Positions 57,001 to 64,000 of a DNA stretch of 64,000 nucleotides are shown here, piece after piece. Numbering within the stretch: position 1 is the first letter of the stretch; each line of letters opens with the position of its first letter. The DNA lies in contig JASEVX010000008.1 in assembly GCA_031761405.1 (NCBI GenBank), positions 74,444,014-74,508,013 on the forward strand, written 5' to 3'. The position numbers were made by a program, and so were the translations under genes. This DNA comes from Serripes groenlandicus (Eukaryota > Mollusca > Bivalvia > Cardiida > Cardiidae). The notes under the pieces are model-generated. The model was not told where the DNA came from and ran no database searches. It saw only the letters and a program-made list of their open reading frames with translations.

Positions 57001-58800
57001 GTCAATACCTAATTATATTGTGTAGTTGATTATTTTTATTTTAGCCTGTCGTGACATTATTGTATCTAGTGCAAACTTTGTCATGTTATGGTAACTTTAT
57101 TTAATCTTGTGCAATTTTGTTATGCAGTGGATACTTTGAGCGGGATAATATTCTGCTTCCACACCGAACAATGAAAGCGTGCAGGTGATGGTGATTCATA
57201 GGTTATGGGTAAACTGTTTACGAATGTTATCTATGAATGAAAATACCAATATAATTATGGTGTAGGGTTTCTTTCATATAAATTCGAAACTTATTTATTT
57301 GTTTGACTTAATAATACATAAGATTTGGAACTTGTGGACTATGTGCGACTTATTTTTCGATCCAACATGACAAATGTTTGAACAAGAACTGAATTTGATG
57401 GAAATTAATGTTCTTATGAATTTCAATGAATATTTCAACATACATTGAACCTCTGAAGTGTTCAGAGGCTTTTGAAACTTGATCTTGTGATCTAGTTTTT
57501 GACTCCACATACATGTAATCGCGTTTATAGATTGACCTAGATTTGATGAAGATAATCATAAATATTCATAAAGATACGGATTTGATATAAAATATGTTCT
57601 CTACAGTTTCCATGAGAAATTTGAGACGAACACAGTTTATTTAAGGTAGATAACTAGTAATTTAAATGATGTCCAGTACATACACAATATAAGTCTAAGG
57701 GGACATAACTCTTTGTGTTTTAAAGCAATCTTTGTTTCATTTTCCGTCTAGCCTTTCAATATGTAGGTTAACATTTCCATACAGTTTTAATCAAATCCAT
57801 CCACCAATGCCTTAAATATGGCACCGAACGGCAGACGAACGGAAGGACGGACGGACGGAAGGTAAACGACAAACATATCCCATTCATATTTGCCCATGAT
57901 TAACAAAGTAGTAGACAATGTCCATGCAATATTATATTGTTTAGTTAGTTGTTTTTCTTTTTATTCTGTCGTGACGTTATTACATATTGTGCTATCTGTG
58001 GTAACTTTATATGATGTGCAAACTTTGTTATATGTTGTGGATAGTTTAAGCAGGGTGATATTCCACCTTGACACCGGAAATTAAAGCGCGAATGTACGGA
58101 ATGTGACGGTAATGTGACCCGTAACGTTGAGGCTAGATACAATTCGATAAACCGGCTAGAAACAATTCGATAAGCCTGTGTCCACTTTCTGCCGTAAATT
58201 TACACTTGGAAATCATTCTCATAAAGACGCTTGCATTTTACCGGTGCGTGTTGAAGAATATCTCCTTTGCAAAATAATCCAGGGCATAGCTCATGTGAGA
58301 AAGTTTTTTTGCAGAGAAATTGTGCCGATTACTGGTAAGAAACGCAGAAAACATGGTTATGGTATATAAGTTAAAATTTATGAAAATGGCGTTAAATCCC
58401 ATTCAATCAATCAACCAAATGCCTGACTTGTCAGTCTGTATGACACTGGATACTCAAAAACTCACCTTATGTTAATCAATTTCGTTTTCAAGCACCTTCA
58501 CCATCAATATACATGTGTGTATAAGAGAATGCTTTAATATTGTGTCACTTTACCTCTTTTCTTATGCAGCAGAATTCAACACAGAATGTATTCCTTTGAA
58601 CATTTTGAAAGAGGACATCAAAAAGTATTTCTGTGCAGTTCAGTTAAAATTGGTCAAGTTGTTTTAAAGCAGCTGTTGTTAAAATAAATGGTTACGGATG
58701 GATATTGCATGATGGATGGGGATTATCACCAAAGCTCACATTTGCTAAAACCAAATATAAATTTCAGTTAATTGATTAAATTGTATGTATTTAGCTACAG
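57001..58800. other. AT-rich DNA, faint repeats only
   Basis: No gene seen. TTGTGTAGTTGATTATTTTT...GTCGTGACATTATTG near 57020 recurs at 57938-57985 in similar form (GTCGTGACGTTATT), flanking about 900 bp. An (ACGG)n-like stretch with GGAAGGACGGACGGACGGAA lies at 57841-57860 and may be the end of a decayed tandem-core element. Confidence 0.45.
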
Positions 58801-58805
58801 TGTCA

Positions 58806-58882
58806 TTTTGTCCCCACTGAGATTTGAACTCAGAACTCCTGGCTAGACCAGGTGTTTTACCAGTTAAAACTATAAGGTCTCA
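58806..58882 (-). repeat. tRNA-like sequence (SINE head)
   Basis: Minus strand: AGTTTTAACTGGTAAAACA, CCTGGTCTAGCCAGG (anticodon-like arm), CTGAGTTCAAATCTCAGTGG (T arm with B box). The anticodon position would read CTA, so a working tRNA is unlikely. Confidence 0.55.
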
Positions 58883-58974
58883 AAATGTAGCTAAACACAT
58901 TTAATTTACACTCAAGATTGTCTTCAAAGAAAGTCACAAATAGAAAATGCCTCATTTTCTTTACCAAACTTGAA

Positions 58975-60142
58975 GAGGCCCAAGAGGGCCAGTATCGCTC
59001 CACGGCCATAAGGCAAAAATAAAATCTCCAAACAGCCCTGCCCCCTGGTCGCTATTTTTTTTACCAACCACCATGGCTTAAAGTAATCTTGTAGAGTGTC
59101 ACCCAAGGAATGTTTCTGCAAAATTATTTGAAAATCGGCCTGACACTTTCGGAGGAGAGGATATTTTAAGTTTTCACTATAGCCATATAAGGCAAAATAG
59201 CCCCACCCCCTGGCAGCCATAGTTTTCAACCAATCAACATAGCTTGAAGGAATCTGATAGAGGAAGCCTATGAACATTTCTACAAAATTATTTGAATATC
59301 AGTCAAACTCTTTCTGAGGAGAAGATTTTTTAAGTTTTCACTATGGTCATATAAGGCAAAATAGCCCCGCCCTCTAGCGGCCATGTTTTTCGACCAATCA
59401 ACATGGCTTGAAGGAATCTGATAGAGGGTCATCCAATGAACATCTCTACAAAATTATTTGAAAATCGGCTTTTAAACACTTTCGGAGAAGATTTTTTAAG
59501 TTTTCACTATAGCTATATAAGTCAAAATAGCGCCGCCCCCTGGCGGCCATGTTTTTCAACCAATCAACATTTCTTGAAGGAATCTAATAAAGGTTCACCC
59601 AAAGGAACATTTCTACAAAATTATTTGAAAATCGGCCTGACACTTTTGGAGGAGAAGATTTTTTAAGTTTTCTCTTTAGCCATATAGGCAAACTAGCCCC
59701 GCCCTGTGATGGGCCATGTTTTTTTTACCAATCAACATTGATTGAAGGAATCCGATAGAGGGTCACCCATGGAACATTTCTACAAAATTATTTGAAAATC
59801 TGCTGAACACTTTTGGAGAAGAAGATTTTTTAAGTTTTCACTATAGCTATATATATATATATAAGGCAAAATAGCCCCGCCCACAGGCGGCCATGTTTTT
59901 CGCCCAATCAACATTTCTTGAAGGAATCTAATAACGGGTCACCCAAGGAAAATTCTAAAAAAAAATTTGAAGGAATTTAAGAGAGGACATTGAGAGGATG
60001 CTTCATTATGAAGTTTCAACCAAATTGGCCAAGTGGTTAGGGAGAAGAAGTGGTTTAAAGGAAAAAGTTAACGCACACACAGACGACGGGACAATTCGCC
60101 ATGACATAAGCTCGACTGGCTTTCAGCCAGTGGAGCTAAAAA
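58975..60142 (+). mobile_element. Helitron-like element with 165 bp tandem core (CCACTGG variant)
   Basis: The left end AGAGGCCCAAGAGGGCC, GTATCGCTCCACGG is slightly decayed. The right end has the hairpin CTGGCT-TTC-AGCCAG, then TGGAGCTAAAA. About six monomers (AAGTTTTCACTATAGCCATA near 59170, 59332, 59500, 59665, 59830) share CCCTGGCGGCCATGTTTTTC and GAAAATCGGCCTGACACTTT. ACGACGGGACAATTCGCCAT precedes the hairpin. Confidence 0.72.
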
Positions 60143-60242
60143 GGGGAATTCTTAATAAATCAGAGCCTGTGATAGTTTTATTGTAGTTTAAAATGCCTAA
60201 CAAATGATATTTTCCTAAATATTGAATTGTTCTAATTACTGT

Positions 60243-60423
60243 TTAACATTTTCCCACTTGTAGATGACTTTTGAAATCACTGTGGCAAAGGGAGATAATG
60301 CTCACGGTGAGTATTTTATCCTTTTGCAAACAATTTATGAACGCCATAGTTTAGTTTTTATCCATGGAAATTTTCCATATTTTGGCCTGTCTGTTTTCAA
60401 TGATGTTTGTGGGAAAGGTCTAG
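60243..60423. repeat. piggyBac-like palindromic MITE (decayed)
   Basis: GTTTAACATTTTCCCACTTG, AGATAATGCTCACGGTGAGT and GATGTTTGTGGGAAAGG follow the family order; the TTAA sites are damaged. Confidence 0.5.
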
Positions 60424-60537
60424 AAATTACAGATTAGGAATGTCACTCATTACATCACATGATGCAAAACGATAAGCCGCTGGACATGGGGGTGATCAAA
60501 ATAGCGGACCTTTAGCATTTTGTACTCAGGTGAACAA

Positions 60538-61629
60538 ACAAGAGGGCCATGATGGCCCTGGATTGCTCAACTGATTTTTTTTTCAATTTAACTACATAAG
60601 CCCTGCCCCCTGGCGGCCATAGTTTCCGACCAATCAACTTGGCTTGAAGGAATCTGATAGAGGGTCACCTTATGAACATTTCTACAAAATTATTTGAAAA
60701 TCAGCCTGAGACTTTTGGAGGAGAAGATTTTTTAAGTTTTCACTAAAGCCATATATGGCAAAATAGCCCTGTCCACTGGCGGCCATGTTTTTTTGACCAA
60801 TCAACATGGCTTGAAGGAATCTGAAAGTGACCGTCACTTAAGAAACATTTCTACAAAATTATTTGAAAATCGGCCTGACACTTTCGGAGAAGAAAGATTT
60901 TTTAAGTTTTCACTATAGCCATATAAGGAAAAATAGCCCCGCCCCCACCCCCCCCGCCCTGGTGGCAATGTTTTTCGACCAATCAATATGGCTTGAAGGA
61001 ATCTGAAAGTGGGTCACTTAAGGAACATTTCTGCAAAATTATTTGAAAATCGGCCTGACACTTTCGGAGAAGAAGATTTTTTAAGTTTTCACTATAGCCA
61101 TATAAGGCAAAATAGCCCAGCACCCCTCTGGCGACCATGTTTTTCGACCAATCAACACGGCTTGAAGGAATCTGATAGAGGGTCATGCAAGGAACATTTC
61201 TTCAAAAATTATTTGAAAATCGGCCTGACACTTTCGGAGGAGAAGATTTTTTAAGTTTTCACTATAGCCATATAAGGCAAAATAGCCCCGCCTCCCTGGC
61301 GGCCATGTTTTTTGACCAATCAACATGGCTTGAAGGAATCTGATAGAGGGTCATTCAAGGAACATTTCTACAAAATTATTTGAAAATCCGCCGACTAGTT
61401 TGGGAGAAGAAGAATTTTGAAGTTTTTTTCATTTCGTTGCCATGAAAACCAGAATTCTGCATCGATCCCAAAAATTTGATGGAAACCTGGTGAGGTCATT
61501 GAGAGGATGCTTTCTGTGAAGTTTCATTGACCCACTGGTTACTGAGGAGGAGAAGTTGACACACGACGCACGCCGGACAAAAGGCGATCACAATAACTCA
61601 CCTTGAGCAAAGCTCAGGTGAGCTAAAAA
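60538..61629 (+). mobile_element. Helitron-like element with 165 bp tandem core (CTCACCTG subfamily)
   Basis: The left end ACAAGAGGGCCATGATGGCC has a small hairpin, then ATTGCTCAACTG. The right end reads CTCACCTTGAGC-AAA-GCTCAGGTGAG, then CTAAAA. The core monomers are the same type as in 58975-60142, although the terminal hairpin differs. GACGCACGCCGGACAAAAGG precedes the hairpin. Confidence 0.78.
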
Positions 61630-63027
61630 CAAATAAAACGCCCCATTGAAAGAAGGGTGAGAATAAGCTTAACACCTATAGTTTGAAACAAACAACTAAA
61701 GCTTAAACATATTGAGCAATTATTTCAACTTTTATTAATAATTTTACTTTCTAGTGATTATCCATATATATTTTGCTTAGACAAACAAGTGAGAACTATA
61801 GCATAAAGTTCTTTTTAAGGTATTTCAAAACGATGCAGTTTCAGTTTAGACAGCTCATAATGAGCTGTCTCATTTGATTCTGCATTGTTCCTCTTAGTAT
61901 TTAAAAAAATATCCTGTCAGTGTGCAGAAAGTGTTGATCCAGAATTAGAAATTAGACTGCTCTGTTTATAATAATGAATTTGATTAAAGATTCAATTACG
62001 CCAAATACATCCCCTGACATGCTGATCTGCACCCAAATGGTCCCTAAAAAAACCTTTACTTGCCCTTGTTTGCGTAGGAAGGAGTGTATACCATCCCCAG
62101 AATGCATTGAATTGAGTTTAAGATCATTGTAAATGTGTATATTATGCACTGAAAATTATTGATTTGATCACTTTTAGTATATTAATTGACATTGTTTGAA
62201 TGTGAAAGTAGAGAATGCTAAACACAGGTTTTGTCCGGACTGGATGTGGTCCAAAATGACGGTAAGTAACCATTTTCACCCGGTGAATTCTTTCTTGCAT
62301 AATGCATGACCCCCAATTTTTCTTGTTAACAAGATTTCCCTTCAATGTGGCCAAGTGACCTAGTTTCTGACCTAATATGACCCATATTCGAACTGGACTT
62401 ACAAACATTCTTACGATAATGCCATTGATACCTGATTGCGGGCACCTGTACAGCGCAATCGGGTTGCCCGGTTGAGGAAGAGGTTGGCGTTTTAAATGAG
62501 TAATTTGACATTTTACTACAATGTTTTCAACATTACAAAATAATTTCACATTTAACTATTCATTTATAGAGTGTTTCCATATTTTGATTAATCAATTGAA
62601 ATATTAACTAATAATTGCAGTTGCTTCAACAGCACTGTGAATCTCTCGTTTTGATTACAAAACCGATCACGTGACTAAAAGGAATTGCGTTTATTTTCCA
62701 ATAACTGCAATTGATCACAAGACCAGTTCACGGAACTACTTTTGGAAAATACCTTTAATTTCGTCAGTAAACCGTATAATAATGCCACAAATAATTATGC
62801 CGAGGTCATATTCAGCTTAGTTTATTAAAAGTAATAATAAATAACACTCATGAGATATTATATCTATCACATAAAGTGACTTATGATAAAAATGTACTTA
62901 ACGTTTACAATATTTCAAGATGAAATTTACGGGTTTTGGCAAACAAAGTGACTAACGTATGACGTCATTTTCCTAGTAATAGGTAATTTTCAAAGTATTA
63001 GGTCATGTTCATCCGCATAAAGAACAT
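61630..63027. other. AT-rich DNA without recognised gene
   Basis: No supported gene. Near 62436 GATTGCGGGC and GCGCAATCGGG form a short inverted repeat; near 62510-62570 there is a half piggyBac-like MITE (ACAATGTTTTCAACATT). Confidence 0.4.
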
Positions 63028-63784
63028 AAACAAGAGGGCCATGATGGCCCTGGATCGCTCACCTGATTTTTCAATTTAGCTATATAAGCCCCGTCCCCTG
63101 GTGGTCATAGTTTCCCACCAATCAACTTAGCTTGAAGGAATCTGACAGAGGGTTACCCTAGGAACATTTCTACAATTTTGTTTGAAAATCGTCCCAACAC
63201 TTTCGGAGAAGAAGATTTTTTAAGTTTTCACTATAGCCATATAAGGAGAAATAGCCCCGCCCCCGTGGTGGCCATGTTTTTCGACCAATCAACATGGCTT
63301 GAAGGAATCTGATAGAAGGTCATCCAAGGAACATTTTATACAAAATTATCTGAAAATCGGCCTGACACTTTCGGAGAAGAAGATTTTTTAAGTTTTCACT
63401 ATAGCCATATGATGCAAAATGGCCCCGCCCCCCCCCCCCCCCCCCCCGGTGGCCACATTTTTCCACCAATCAACATGGCTTGAAGGAATATGATAGAGGG
63501 TCATCCAGGGAACATTTCTAAAAAAAAAAGTGAAAATCTGCCAACCAGTTAGGGAGAAGAAGAATTTTGAAGTTTTTTTTCATTTTGTTGCCATGGAAAC
63601 CAGAATTCTGCATGGATCCCAAAAATTTGAAGGAAATCCGATGAGGTCATTGAGAGGATGCTTTCGTTGAAGTTTCATCACAATTGACCCACTGGTTACT
63701 GAGAGCAAGTTGACGCACGACGGACGTCGGCCAAAAGGCGATCACAATAACTCACCTTGAGCAAAGCTCATGTGAGCTAAAAAC
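63028..63784 (+). mobile_element. Helitron-like element with 165 bp tandem core (CTCACCTG subfamily)
   Basis: The left end ACAAGAGGGCCATGATGGCC, TGGATCGCTCACCTG. The right end CTCACCTTGAGC-AAA-GCTCATGTGAG, then CTAAAA. Three core monomers plus the GTTGCCATGGAAACCAGAAT tail. Same family as 60538-61629 with fewer monomers; a long C run (63427-63447) marks repeat slippage. Confidence 0.8.
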
Positions 63785-64000
63785 AACAGTTTTGGTAGAT
63801 TGGTAGAACAGACAGTATATACCAGTGTTTAGATGCAGGTCAGGTTATGGACAGTCTGAAGATTTTAATGCTGAATAATTGTAGTGTCACATGTAGTAGA
63901 CAGTACAGTTATGGTTGAAATGCTGTGTCACAAAAGGTTTGTCAATTTTCTTGATAAATTGAAACTATTTTCGTTATCCATTTATCTATATCTAAATGTT
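63785..64000. other. Unassigned DNA to window end
   Basis: No gene or repeat recognised in this last stretch. Confidence 0.4.

Noticed and set aside
58806..58882. tRNA gene on the minus strand
   Set aside because: The arm folds, but the anticodon would be CTA and the acceptor stem is weak; treated as a SINE head.

Overview
The window reads as repeat-rich, AT-rich nuclear DNA of a marine or freshwater invertebrate, most likely a heterodont bivalve mollusc. Support: one eukaryotic-style gene with a splice acceptor just upstream of its start, tRNA-derived SINEs, a LINE remnant, many tandem-repeat-cored elements with short terminal hairpins of the kind abundant in bivalve genomes, and long GA/CT microsatellites. 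There are no bacterial-style operons. The species cannot be fixed from the sequence alone.

Left block (1 to about 13.2 kb): a head-to-tail array of four copies of a roughly 3.2 kb unit. Each unit carries, on the plus strand, a Mutator-like (DDE) transposase and, convergent on the minus strand, a small protein with the full zinc-binding and catalytic signature of an I-PpoI-like His-Me finger endonuclease. All copies are broken, and several lesions are shared between copies, so the array grew from an already dead parent. Only the fourth junction keeps a likely first transposase exon (9315-9593). The fourth copy is split by a Helitron-like element (10821-12456), and the sister copies give its empty site. 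A further piece of the same repeat was split by about 7 kb of nested DNA transposons (13694-20640), leaving an 11-12 bp duplication.

Middle (20.6 to 48 kb): one plausible intact gene, a minus-strand B-box zinc-finger/beta-propeller (TRIM-NHL-like) protein at 24897-26162. It lies in a sea of SINEs, palindromic MITEs (including a piggyBac-like family ending in TTAA), minisatellites, a GC-rich foldback element, a 5S-rRNA-derived sequence and a 1.5 kb element whose monomers carry repeated nuclear-receptor-like half sites.

Right (48 to 64 kb): a decayed gene for a FEN/XRN-like (PIN-fold) nuclease of probable mobile-element origin (48818-51322), a decayed GIY-YIG-type domain (53913-54283), large CT/GA arrays, a 240 bp and a 21 bp tandem repeat, and three tandem-cored elements with Helitron-like ends (58975-63784).

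The strongest candidate for something little described is the transposase plus convergent homing-endonuclease-like gene. The second is a set of unrelated-core elements that share one end architecture: a 5' ACAAGAG motif and a 3' hairpin followed by CTAA.
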